From assembly GCF_043641665.1 (NCBI RefSeq), contig NC_092200.1, positions 6,791,694 to 6,855,693 on the forward strand: DNA of 64,000 bases, read 5' to 3'. Origin of the DNA: Enoplosus armatus (lineage: Eukaryota > Chordata > Actinopteri > Centrarchiformes > Enoplosidae). A program made the position numbers and the translations under genes. The notes under the pieces are model-generated. The model ran no database searches. It was not told the DNA's origin and saw nothing but the letters and a program-made list of their open reading frames with translations. Below, piece after piece: positions 49,131 to 60,539 of this stretch. The stretch's first letter is position 1. The number at the start of each line of letters is the position of its first letter.

Positions 49131-52100
49131 AGTATCAGACGTCAGAACGGTGTGGAGGTGGGAGGTTTCAAATGCTGTTCCGTATGTCACTAAAACAGAC
49201 ACAACTACAAACGGAGTGGGTGCTTTGAACCCGGGGTCCTTTTATGTGTAATTTATGTGTGTTTATGTGTTTGAGTGTCTTGTTTTACAAGAAATATCAT
49301 CATAAAACCCCCAGAGACTTGTTCTATTGTTCTTTTCAGACAGACATCATTATTTTAGGCAGTCATCCAAGCATCATTTTTATGTGGAACTAGTTTAATA
49401 TAATGCGATGGTGGCATGAAGACACATTTTAATAAAAGGTTAATATTGTATCTGTTTACACATTGAAATGAAGTAGCTTAATATAAAACTTTATTTGCAC
49501 TTAAATTGAAAGACGTGAGAACCATCCTTTCCCCATATTAACTAGTGAATGAGAGAGGCAATTTTGATTTTAAATTTTTTTTTTAATTTAAATTTTAAAT
49601 TATTTCATTTTCTCTAAGCAGTAAAAACAAAATTAAATCCACCGATTCAATAATACTTACAGCCAAACAAACTTAAAAGCAAGATTAAAAAGGTGAGTCT
49701 TAGCTGTGTCTTTACATATGGTGATTATTACATATGAGCAGACGTTTGTACAGGTTTAGTCCTTAAAAGAATGGGTTCCTATGTTTCTTTTTCTTGATTG
49801 TACATGTAAGACAAGGCAGTGGTTGGTGTATAAAAGGAGAAGCAGTTAGCTGAGGCTGTTAAACCATTAAGAGCTTTGTAAACTGGACAAGACTCAATTT
49901 CAAGAGGTCCGATTGTAATTAGTGTCATCCTTCTTGGAAAAAATGCTTCAGATTTTTTCCAGCATATATTAATGTCTGTGTCTGGAAATTGGTAATCACA
50001 ATCATCTTTCCACTTGAAATGATTGACCAATAAATGTGATGAATGCTGGAGAGCCGAGGGTATTTCTCTGTAGTGTGGAGGAGGCATCTGTACATATTAT
50101 AGGTGACTGATGTTTTCAGCAGTTTAAACCATCTGTTCCCATAACAGATCATCATCAAAGCCTAAACAGATACACACCTGATGCCAAATGTAAAAAGACA
50201 CCATGTGTTACAGTATGTCATATAGCACATACCGTATATTATAAGTCAGTCCTGGATTGTGACTGAAATTATTTATTTCTGTATGTATTTAGTCAAAATT
50301 ATCATTGTCAAATTGTATTTATTTTCCTGCAGATAAAGAACGCCCTATGTTGGTGTTCTGCTGTGGGTCTGTAGTTCTGATACTGACTGACTGATGGTAA
50401 TTTATTGTGTGGGCAGGAACACTAAACTGTTCATAAAATCATTATTCTTTTTAAAGTAAATGATTATTTTACGCTTTCCAGTATTTGCTGTGAGTTTTGA
50501 CAACCTGGACATTTGCCATCACTACATCTGGAGCCATGAATGAGAGACACCCTCCTTTCTATATTGCCAACATATTCCCAACAGTGAAGCGTGTGCAGGA
50601 GCTTGCCAATATCACTCATCAGCTGCTGAAATAACATGCATAAAAAGTAACATCTATTGGGAACTTGTGCTAACTATAGCACACATGGCCAGCTAGGTTG
50701 TACTTTCCCAGTGGAATACAGTTAAAAATGTGAAGTGTAAGTTATCATGTAAAAACAACAATTTCACACATAATATCACAGGTGAAACACAATACACGTG
50801 ATAAATTCATATACAGGAACATGTGGTTTTATGACATTTCACTGTCTGAAAGCCACATATTTAACCATTTAATTATAGTGGTGTATTTTTCTCATTTCTG
50901 TAACAACATGCAAAACAGCATAATGTCGCATCATGGTGCTTCTTTGCCCGTAACTTTGCCCGTCTCAACAATAATTGTTCGGAGTGAAAAGGTGAAGACA
51001 TTTTCTAGACGTAATTTGTACCAATGATCAACAATTGAGAGTCCCGCCCCCGTAGTTACTGTTGCTATGCCGGTCAAGCATTCCATTCCAGCACGGAATG
51101 TAGCATTACCATGACAACAGCAGATTTGTCTTAATATGGTTTTAAACCAGTGACCGCCATTTTTGTCAGCTGAAATGATAACTGTTGCTGGCAGATTTGA
51201 TCAGCTGTGGCTAACTGGCTAACTGGGCTAACGGAAGCTCCATGAGTTGGTTGTCGCCAGCTTACTTTCTAATGCTCCAAGCTGATTGGGTTTTTAATAT
51301 GCACTTGACTAGAGCAGACAAACACACTGTTAAATCCATTCCTTACACACTTGTTTTGGACAGGCTAAAATAAATAATAATAATACCACCCTTTAAATCC
51401 TTTAAATGCTGAGTATCACTCTCACTACATCTCCATGTACACTGTTTCGGCATGTGGAGAAATCCGACAGGCCTAGTCACGGTTACTAAGCTTTGATAGG
51501 ACACTTTCCGGGGAAATAACCCTAACCAAATTACAGGAGGACATCTGCCTCAATAGACCAATTAGTGTAGTAGGTTACAGCAACGTGTCACATTTTGAGT
51601 GTGACTTTCACTTTTGTGCCACATTGGGAAACTGTTGCTAACGCATTGATTTCTCCAATTACACGTGCTGCCTGCTGAAAGTTCAGGATATTGAATATAA
51701 ATATAAGAAATTACTAACAGAACCAAAAAGCAGGTTGAAGTGCCACAAAGTCCATTACAACACCTCCTCATCAAATACAGAAACTCCTGAACTGACTGTG
51801 AATATCAGCTGTGAATTTTAGCTTTCACTATGGTGTGTTGGCTACATTATGAATCATATATGCCCATTGATGTATTCAGTTTCACAGCAATCAATGCCAA
51901 GTCTGCTGAGAGCTGTATATGTGTTTGAATGCATGTGTGTGTGTATTTATGTGTGCATGGGGGGTAGCTCTGCTTGCATCGAGGGTGAAAATGTGTGTGA
52001 AGTGAAGCTGCTGAGATATGCATCAACGTGCCTATTGATCCTGTCTATTGACAGCTCTCACTTCTCATTAAGTAGCAGGCATCCATCAAAAAGCCAGCGG

Positions 52101-53040
52101 TTCCCCTGCTGACTGTTGGTGGAGGATCACAACGAGAAGCTTCAATGTACCGTGGAGGACGTGCAGCAGGGGCCGGGACACCTCGCACAGTCCTCGTTGC
52201 AGAATAGATCATGGATTATACCTGAGAGCATGAATAAAAGCTTAGTGAATGTGTGTATTTGTCTTTGTGTGTGTGTGTTTTTATGAAACACGTAGTAAAC
52301 ATAAACATAGCTGTGTCTGCAGGGAGTTTCCATACTGGCCGCTGCACTATGCTAGTTTTAAGACCAAGGGGCAAATCATTCAGTACAGAGAGCATGACGC
52401 TGTGAGACAGGAAGATTTCTACACGGTGTTTTCTCTGTGTAATATCAGGCTCCAGTGGGTTTGTGATCCGTCTCTTGATTAGATTTTTTTAATATATAGA
52501 ATTGGATTATATTGACATGAGGACAGTGCTGTTCAACTCAATGCAAAGTCTGACAAAATAGAGTATTTTTTCACAGGGAAAAGAAAGTAGGGCTGTAATA
52601 TTTTAATGTAATAAAACAGTTGGTAGCAGTTTTCATTATACTGGCATGACACCTACAATATTCTGTTTTCCTGTCACTTTTCTGGGGTTAAAGGACAGTT
52701 CCAGTTTATTACATCTTGGGTCTGATTTCATAGTTTTGGCCATCATTTCTATTTGTTATAATAACATTGTTCTCACCTAAGGAATGAGTCTGAACCAGAA
52801 TTTTCCTTTAAATTCAGGAAAAACAAAAGTTGAGCTTAGGTTAAGTTCTTCTCTAATGTTACAGTATATGAAATAGGCCAGATTCAGTCTCAACAGTCTG
52901 CAGTTATACACTGGAAAAGTGAACATGATGCTTTTCAGAAGATTAAATACAAATTTCCCATGAGAACAGGTTGATTTCTGAACTTTTTATAACTCATACA
53001 TACAGTTTTTCTCTGTCAGTAAAAGCCTCTCGTCCTCACC
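49130..53040. other. Gene-free stretch
   Basis: Two overlapping minus-strand frames at 49,779-50,158 look somewhat protein-like but match no family I know and lack splice sites. No RNA gene or element termini were recognised. Confidence 0.35.
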
Positions 53041-53044
53041 TCAC

Positions 53045-53340
53045 CTTCCATCACTCCTGCCTCCTTCTCCAACTTTTTCACCACATCAACCCCTAAATTC
53101 TCCAACTTTCCCCCTCTCTCTCTTTGATGTAGAGAGCCGTCTGTGTGCGGTCCAATCCCTCGCCCATTGATTGTAAATGTCCCGCTCACTCTCACTGCAC
53201 ATTCAGCATTCTTGGAGATGATCGGCTGTTCCTCTGGGCCATCGATCAAAAGCAGTGTGCCCCGCTGGCTCCACACCTCAAGGTGGATCACATAAACACC
53301 CACAGTATGGATGTGCTTTAGGGGGACTTGCATCACATAT
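53045..53340 (-). CDS. Unassigned candidate internal exon
   Basis: A stop-free minus-strand stretch of 296 bp bounded by an AG acceptor (ATACAG before 53,340) and a good donor (GAAG/GTGAGG after 53,045). The translation is well balanced and contains HTVGVYVIHLEVWSQRG, LLLIDGPEEQPIISKNA and SGTFTINGRGIGPHTDG, with a hydrophilic, lysine/glutamate-rich end. It reads like part of an extracellular or beta-rich domain, but I cannot name the family. No companion exons were found in the neighbourhood; the upstream pyrimidine tract is weak. It may be an exon of an unrecognised gene, or a decayed or captured exon. Confidence 0.3.
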
Positions 53341-53599
53341 CTGTATGCGTTTGATTAGAAAATATGATAAATACACCACCGATGTCCTGACAGTAAAACT
53401 CCTTCATCTCTTCTCTGTCTTGAACTAAACAAGTCTTATATATCTACATCTATATATCTGATTATATATACAACATTTTAACCAAGTTTTCTTTTTGTTA
53501 CTTTGGTTGCAGCCACATTGTAAGTTTTCAATGAGGAGTGTTTCTGGTGTATTTACCGTACAGGGTTCAGGACTATAGCTACCAGGACACCAAGGTCAT

Positions 53600-54300
53600 G
53601 TCCTCAGTTTTGTTTCTGAGAGTTGGGGTAGTGCTGCAACTTTTTATCAAAGCGTGATAAAACTCTTTTATGATTATGTTCGGGCTCCCAAAACACTTGG
53701 TTAAGATAAGGGAAAGGTGGTGGTCTTGGTTAAATACTGAGTGTAGGATGTGAACCTCAGGCCCACCATCCACCCCAACCTCCTCCTTAAAGTAAAAATA
53801 GTAACACTTTCTTACCTGACATAACGGTGCCTGTGAACATAATGCAGGCAGCAATTATGTCTGCCATCAAAACGCAATTGGAAAAACAATATTGTAGTGT
53901 ATGAATATCATTTAAAGGAGACAGGCTTGTGTATGGAAATAACATGAACAGAACATTGAATAGTTAATGACAACAAGTCCTCCAGATTAGACAACAAAAT
54001 ACACAACTGCCCCATTTGTAACGACACATACAAGAGTTTTCTGATCTGATGCCCCCATCAACAGGACAACACCATTTGTTTGTGCCTTACAAAACTAATC
54101 GCTGTTGAAAAATAAATCTGTTTTATGATGTGAATACAATACGGTTAAGGTTTGGTTAGGTTTAGGCACTAAAGCAACTTGGTTAGGTTTAAGGAAAGAT
54201 CATAGTTTGGGCTAAAATAAGTACGTCATGGTGTGACAGTCTAGTTAATGAATGTGTGGTTTTGTCACCAATGTCTTGTCGGCAGGTTTGTGTGGTGGTA
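53600..54300 (+). repeat. Dispersed repeat family D, two partial copies
   Basis: The copy at about 54,140-54,300 has GGTTAGGTTTAGGCAC, CTTGGTTAGGTTTAAGG and AAGATCATAGTTTGGGC. The one at about 53,620-53,790 has CACTTGGTTAAGATAAGGG and GTGGTCTTGGTTAAATAC. This TTAGG-rich repeat is common in fish intergenic DNA; the element class is unknown to me. Confidence 0.45.
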
Positions 54301-54309
54301 ATCAGGACT

Positions 54310-54710
54310 CATGACCTCAGTATTTCTAAAATCCTAGTAGCAAGGCCCTGACAGGACGATAATGGATCAGACTTTGCCTGATTTTTGTCTCCATATTGGG
54401 GAACAAAAAAGTTTAGATTTGCTGTGTTTGTTTGGGAAAGTTGAATCAAGGAAGAATGTAAAATCACAACTGTTTGCAGTCCTGGCTCCAAAATGTTGGA
54501 ACGAGCTCAACATTGACATCAGAAACTCTACACATCTTCACAGTTAAGACTGCACTCTGTCTCTGTCTCTCATTGTTTCTAAATGTGGCACTTGAAGCAG
54601 TTCAGCATATTTGATGAAGTTGAGGTTCTAATTTTGGGGGTTTTATCCACATGGTTGAAATGCACTTTGGATGAAAGTATCAGCTAAATAAATGTAATGT
54701 AATGCATTTA
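54310..54710 (+). mobile_element. LINE 3'-end fragment
   Basis: The plus-strand frame ends QLFAVLAPKCWNELNIDIR, which matches the C-terminal 'aPklWNsLPl.iR' block that closes ORF2 in L2/CR1/Rex-type non-LTR elements. About 120 bp later comes the 3' tail TTTGGATGAAAGTATCAGC followed by TAAATGTAATGTAATG, a tandem ATGTA tail typical of such elements. The copy is 5' truncated, as usual for LINEs, and cannot be functional. Confidence 0.7.
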
Positions 54711-54719
54711 TTGAAATTC

Positions 54720-56460
54720 TAAAACAAAACAAGGTTGGGAGCAACACTCAACACATTTCAGTCCACTCAGTGACAGATCAGCCGGCTCATATTGAAGAAC
54801 ACAGCTTGCAAGACACAATTTATACCGTCATGTTCTCCTTGTGAGTTTAATTTCGACTTCAGGGATGGTGGAGTATTGATAGACTTTTTTGTTTTTTTCC
54901 AATGACACAATAGGGCTTCATTACCTCCTCCAGGTTGGGAGGAACTCTAGTAACTCACAGCAGCAGAACAACACGCTCACTTTCCCACATATACTGTTTG
55001 TAAAACCTCCAGCCTGAAATAGCTGCTCTCTCCTCCAAACCTACACATTTTCTCTGCCTCTCTGCCTCATGTTGCCAAGTGAAGCACTGTAGGTAGATGC
55101 TCAGTAATACACACAAAAAAGAGAGATCTGATGTGTTACCAAGCATAAAATAGTGATGAATCTTTATTTTTTTGTATCTGATGAGATGATTTAGAAAAAG
55201 ATATGAATAAGAAAACACAGTGGGTTTGAAAAAACAAAGAAAATTTATTTGCATGCAATATAATGTCCACTATTCTTAATTTTTGAGTAGTTCCTATTTT
55301 AAATAGAATATGCAGATTATGTGAGACAAAAAAATAAGCATGCTGAGGTTGTTGAGTCTCTTTTTGGGGAAAGAGCTTCCATGCTTTAATTGGTCTGTCT
55401 CAGAAATCCTTTTAAACTATAACTGAATGAATATCAAGGCCGCAACATGTAAAGTTGTCGCTCTGCTGAATCATTTCAAGGACTGAACTTAAATTAGATC
55501 CCATATTCCTCTTTGACCCACTCACATCTCTGCGTGGGCGAACGAAACGCCAACATGTTGTGGCGTCCATCTGTCCTTTCATGCCTGTAAGTTCGGACAA
55601 AGCTGTGAAAGATACTCCACCGCCGGCCTCCCACACGTCCTCACAAAAGCTGCAAATTATGAGCAAACTGTTAATGTCATCATCTGCGTTGAACATTAGT
55701 AAACAGCAAGATCAATTATCTCTCCTGTCAGAAGTGGATCAATGCGTTTTCACACCACACAGTCTTGGTAGTTGGGTTAATAAAGATATCAATAAGTTGG
55801 AGGTATCATGCTGAAAGTACTTATTAGGATGGAGTCAATCATAATATTTACGGCTTGTATGGAGTGGTAATATTGTATTACGGTGGGATTTACTTTCTGT
55901 CCCTGATCAAAGCATCAAAAGAAATGCCTTGTTTCTGTAGTCGCTCTCAAAATAGCACAAAGCTAAAGTCACATCTGATGCTGTATGTTGGTGAGCACTG
56001 CCACAGACTTTCAAAGTAATCTTCTAAATCTATTTAATCCCTCGCTGTGGATATACACTTGAAAAATATACAGAGACTTGTGCAGAATTGTGTGTGTTCA
56101 CATGTAGACACGTATCTTCCATAAGCTCGGCACAGTATTAGTCTGTGTGGAGGAAAGGGTGGGATTGAATAAGAATAGTAATTTGTTGTTTTGGTTCCTG
56201 TGGTGAAATTCTCTTGAGCTTGCTCCTCTACAGTGGGGGTCAGAGGTCAGGGCCAGTTGCAGAGCCAGGGTCCTGGAGGTAGTACAGAGGACTCTTCAGG
56301 AGGTTGTTTGCCAACACAGCTTGAACTGGATTTGTTTTGATGAATCAAGGTCTGATCTCTGGACAGATGTGTACAGATGATTAGAGGTCTACAGTAGATT
56401 AAAACAGAGATGTAGTTCTACAGCAACATTGTCAACAAGATTCAAACCTTAAATCCACAT
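54720..56460. other. Gene-free stretch
   Basis: No exon, RNA gene or element terminus recognised on either strand. Confidence 0.4.
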
Positions 56461-56474
56461 GTCAGTCTGTTATA

Positions 56475-56945
56475 TAATTGTCACCAATGCAAGCAAATTC
56501 CAAAGTAAGTCAATGTGTCAACAGTTTGATGGATTGCTATGACATTTTGTACAAACATTCATGGTTTGGTGCTGACTTTTCCTCTAGCGCCACCATCAGG
56601 TTGACGTGTGTGCTATTAAAGAACTACTGGATACATTTAATTTGTTCACATCCCCCTCAAGATGAATTTCAATAACTGACTTTTTCTCTAGCACCACCAT
56701 CAGGACAAAAAAATACAGTTACAGTTTTTCTGTTTATGACCAAATACCTGCTGACATTGCCATCACTTTTAGCTGTAAACAACTTTGTCTTTAGTGCTAA
56801 CTAGCAAATGTTAGCATGCTACCTCGCAAAAGTAAGAGGATGAACATGGTAAACTGCCAAACATCCACATGTTAGCGTTGTCATTGTGAGCATGTTAATG
56901 CTAGCATTTAGCTCAAAGTACGGCCTCAAATAGCTGCTTGCTTAC
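56475..56945 (-). repeat. Dispersed repeat family C, longest copy
   Basis: Two CTCTAGC(G/A)CCACCATCAGG modules (near 56,583 and 56,690) are followed by the AACTAGCAAATGTTAGCATG, CATGTTAGCGTTGTCATTG and GCTAGCATTTAGCTCAAAG part. It unites the segments seen separately at 23.9, 25.1 and 47.0 kb, so those are pieces of a single family. Confidence 0.6.
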
Positions 56946-56949
56946 AACT

Positions 56950-58380
56950 TACAGTACATGCTCTTTATAATCAATTTAGAAAAATGCTTTATGTTCAAAG
57001 ATTTAATCTTCTTGGTTCAATATGCACCCTGCGTGATGGCAGGTGGATCCTTGAAAATGTAGTTCTCAAATAATCTTTAATATAGGGTCACCTGTTTGTA
57101 CACAGCAGATAGAAAATTACACAAAGCAAATTCATTTACCCCCTGATTCAAGGTAATGACTTAGAAGAGATATAAAACCAGCCACTCCATGGAAGACAAA
57201 TCAAGTAATGACTTTGCGGAGTCATAAGATGCTAATTTTGAGCTGCCGCACCAAAATGAAGTTGTCTAATTAACATTCAGCACATTCAAAGATCAGTTCT
57301 CCGGTTTCTGGCTTTAGGAAGAACTTGCTGCCTCATTAGTTCAACAGTTTTGTTAAAAATTGTAACATTTATTGTTTCTAAATAAAATTAGCAACAATTA
57401 GTGTGGGTAGATATGAAAATATATATCTGTGGATACTTTCCCATTTCCTTAACTTGAATAACTTTGGCTCCAAGTAATTGACCTGATTGCTACACAGAGA
57501 CATTTCTATATACACAGAGACTGTAAAGAAATGTAATGAAACCAGACGGAGCAGAAAGGATGAAAGCTCATTCATTACTTAGTTTGAGTCGCCAGCAAAA
57601 CTGTTATTAAACTGTTATTATATAATTATGTTTTTTCTGCAATAATGACTTTTGACTTTTCATTGGTTTTTCTCCATATATTTACCATAATTACCGACAG
57701 AAGCTCACAAATTCATGGCTTCCCAAGAGCCTTGAGGAATCAGCAAATGAGACCTTTTTATATCCTCAGACATTAGCTTCGCTGTAGCAGATCGGTTACT
57801 TTGCCGACCGATGACATGCTGAGGATGAGTCACATTATGATCCACCATACATCACTGTTGCATAATGTTCACACAAAGCATCGCCCTCGTGCATCAAATG
57901 TAAACATTTGTGACTTTCTTATTTTTAGTCTGATTGTTTCATGTAACGCTGGAGTCAATGCAGCCTTAATGTCTGCTGTCTTTGATGCATGATATAATGT
58001 GATATAATGTAAAGTAATATAATATACAGGCTTCCAAAAGAGGAGAAGATGAAATGATGAACAAGACATAGAAGTGATAAAAAATACTCCTGCTTTCAGT
58101 GAAAATCAGTTGTATACAGATAGAAAAACTACGAAGAAGGTGACAGTAAACAACTTAACCCTTGTGTGTTGACATTGGCCATACTTCCTCATTGTTTGGG
58201 GTCCCACAGGCACACTGCTGCATGTCTAAAAATAATAGTAATAAAAAAACAACAACAATTCTTTTAATTGAATGTGGTATGTGGTTATATGGCAATGCAT
58301 GAATATATATATATTCTTTTTGTTTGCTTAAAAACTCATTTACAGACAAAGAAGTCTACAGTATCAGTTATAGTTAGTAG
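56950..58380. other. Gene-free stretch
   Basis: No exon, RNA gene or element terminus recognised. Confidence 0.4.
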
Positions 58381-58399
58381 TAGTATTGCCCCATATCAT

Positions 58400-58595
58400 T
58401 TGATTTGTTATTGTCTTTTATCTATTTAAATGGTTTTTTTTGTATATTTTATTATTTCACTTTCATAATTTCTAGTTCTCATGTGCATTAGTCTCATTTT
58501 GTTTTGCTGTTTTGTGCTGTCTTATTATTAGCTTGTCAGTCGTCTGTAAAACACTTTGACTTGTATGAAAGGCGCTAAAGTTTGAGCCATCGATT
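58400..58595 (+). repeat. LINE-type 3' tail fragment
   Basis: TTTTGTGCTGTCTTATTATT and GTAAAACACTTTGACTTG followed by TATGAAAGGCGCTAAAG resemble the conserved 3' end of L2-like elements and the SINEs that use it. Confidence 0.45.
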
Positions 58596-58734
58596 GACTG
58601 ATTATGAACAAAGTGTTATAAAACAGACAGGCAGACAGGGGCTCATTATTTATATTTTGTTATAGTGATGCATGCACATGTGTTGGTGTTGATGGACATC
58701 ACTTTTTAGATGATGAGGCATGTTTGTTGAGCAC

Positions 58735-58930
58735 ACCTGGTGAGTCGATCGGTTTTCTCTTGCTGATGTTTTGTGGAAAAGACAGCAAGATCCTCAGCAA
58801 AGTCAAGATCTTCAGGCTGGCGAGAGAGGGTCCACTGGAGGCCTCTGTGTTTGTCAGCAGTTGTTCTTCGCATAATTCAATCGATGACAGTCAGGAAGAG
58901 AATGAGGGAGAGAATGCAGCCTTGGTTTAA
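58735..58930 (-). pseudogene. Non-LTR retrotransposon reverse-transcriptase relic
   Basis: The minus strand reads [19 protein letters not shown], then MRRTTADKHRGLQWTL, then EDLDFAEDLAVFSTKHQQE. This is the palm region of a LINE reverse transcriptase: the QGC..SP.LF block followed by the FADDLAL catalytic motif, here FAEDLA, with one catalytic aspartate changed. Only about 60 residues remain. Confidence 0.7.
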
Positions 58931-59964
58931 TTTTACAGGGAACCACTATGAGATGGTATAAAGCCATTAAAATCCATTATGTTTAACCATGTATGCGTTA
59001 TTGTCAAGCAAATAAAACAGTGTGTTTTCTGAGCTGTTACAGAGGGACTCCAAACACAACATTAGGATGACAGTAGCTGGAGACAGATGCACCTCACACG
59101 TTTGTGCAACTCTGCCATCTAACATAACTTCACTGGCTATCATAATACTTAGTTCACCCAACAGCCTGTGGTGCCAGCATTGCAGGATAAAGGAGAGCTG
59201 TTTTCTTGGCACCCACACTGCAGGCGAAAGAAAACTGAGCTCAATACATCAGGCTGGGTAGCTTCAGAGTCTAAAACAACATTGTACGTATAAAGATATG
59301 TTTCTCTGCTCTCATGAGAGCATTTCTGAACGTGAACAAATTTGAAGAAGCTAAAAAATGATACAATGAACTGTAAAAATCAAGGGAATTAAAAGGCCAT
59401 GTTAACAAATCAGCAAGATTGTGAGGTCTGAGGCTGAAGTGTATCAACTTTTACTGTCAAAATGGCTTAAAAGGTGAAATGATGGGTCATCCTGCTTGCT
59501 GGTTGGGTGGTTTGAATCTTGCTTGCACTGGACCTTGGTCATATATCATCTCCCTTCTGTCTTTCTACTGGATTCTCTCCACTGTCCACTAAAGCAGAAA
59601 TACCTCGATATGTGCAGTGCTGTGTCCAGTGAAAGGTGGACCCTCCCCTCTGTCTCAGTCTCACCTCACCTCACCTCTAGTTTAACACACACAGAGAAAA
59701 ATGCAAAAATTTAATAAGTTGCCACATTTCCATTAAAATTTGCAGCAGAAAATGTGTTCATTTGGCCTCCTGTGACACGAATCTAGATTTTTAGATTTTT
59801 AGACTTTTTACATTTTCCAATGCACAAATGGGGGATGTCTTGTTTAATGATGCTCAACAGTTTTTACTCCGCTGTGACATAAGATTGTGGGAAGCTGTGT
59901 GGCTGCCTGCAGGTTATTGTCATCGCTTTGTCATCTCGTATTTTGGGTGAAGGATGGCTGTTAA

Positions 59965-59965
<1 letters not shown>

Positions 59966-59999
<34 letters not shown>
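59966..59999 (+). repeat. (TG)n microsatellite near the oprk1 first exon
   Basis: Seventeen TG units, roughly 220 bp upstream of the putative first-exon donor. Confidence 0.9.
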
Positions 60000-60000
<1 letters not shown>

Positions 60001-60219
60001 TGGGTCGAGCCTGCAGCGCGCCACCTCTCCATCTGTGCGTGTGCACGAGTGTCCGCAAAGCCGCTGCTGCTCCTCTGCAGACGCGCAGAACCAGCCACAA
60101 ACTTTGATGAGCTGCAAGCTTCACCAAGGCAACAAAACAACCTGAATCGTAACTGGGAGAATACATTGTTTTTAAAGATTTATCGTACATTGTGCGTCCG
60201 CTAATTCGGGTTGATCAAG
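60000..60219 (+). other. Putative non-coding first exon of oprk1
   Basis: A GC-richer stretch with GCGCGCC and CpGs ends in a near-perfect donor, ATCAAG/GTGAGTAA, at 60,219/60,220. An acceptor (AACAAACAG) ends at 60,531, eight bases before the oprk1 ATG. Mammalian opioid receptor genes have a similar untranslated first exon. The transcription start is not determined and the left limit is arbitrary. Confidence 0.45.
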
Positions 60220-60539
60220 GTGAGTAAACCTGCGGGCTTCAAATTGCAGTGATGTGTTTACAGTGCGCGTTTTTTTCCTGAAAGCCTGGAGCTGCTGTGT
60301 GTTTATTTCCTGTTTTGCATGATCTACAAGTGGCTCCGGAACCGAAGGGAAGTTTGTAAGGCTGACATGGTTTTGCAGTAAAGTGATGATATATTTTTTA
60401 TCAATTTTAGTCAGGATTAAATTTTTTTCACGTGCGTTTTTCTGGCTCACACCGACGTTCATTTTAACAGCTACATAATTGAATGCCGTGTAAGCATTTC
60501 TTTTATTTATCCGCTTTAAAGTAACAAACAGGTGTCAAA

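Noticed and set aside
49779..50158. Two overlapping minus-strand frames (102 and 77 aa) that look protein-like
   Set aside because: Different registers, no recognised motif, no splice signals. A heavily decayed element or chance frames cannot be told apart.
55412..55814. Opposing frames of 94 and 84 aa
   Set aside because: No family similarity; they mirror each other over the same bases, and neither has supporting signals.
59864..60204. Frames with CVCVCV or THTHTH runs
   Set aside because: Translations of the TG/AC microsatellite upstream of oprk1.
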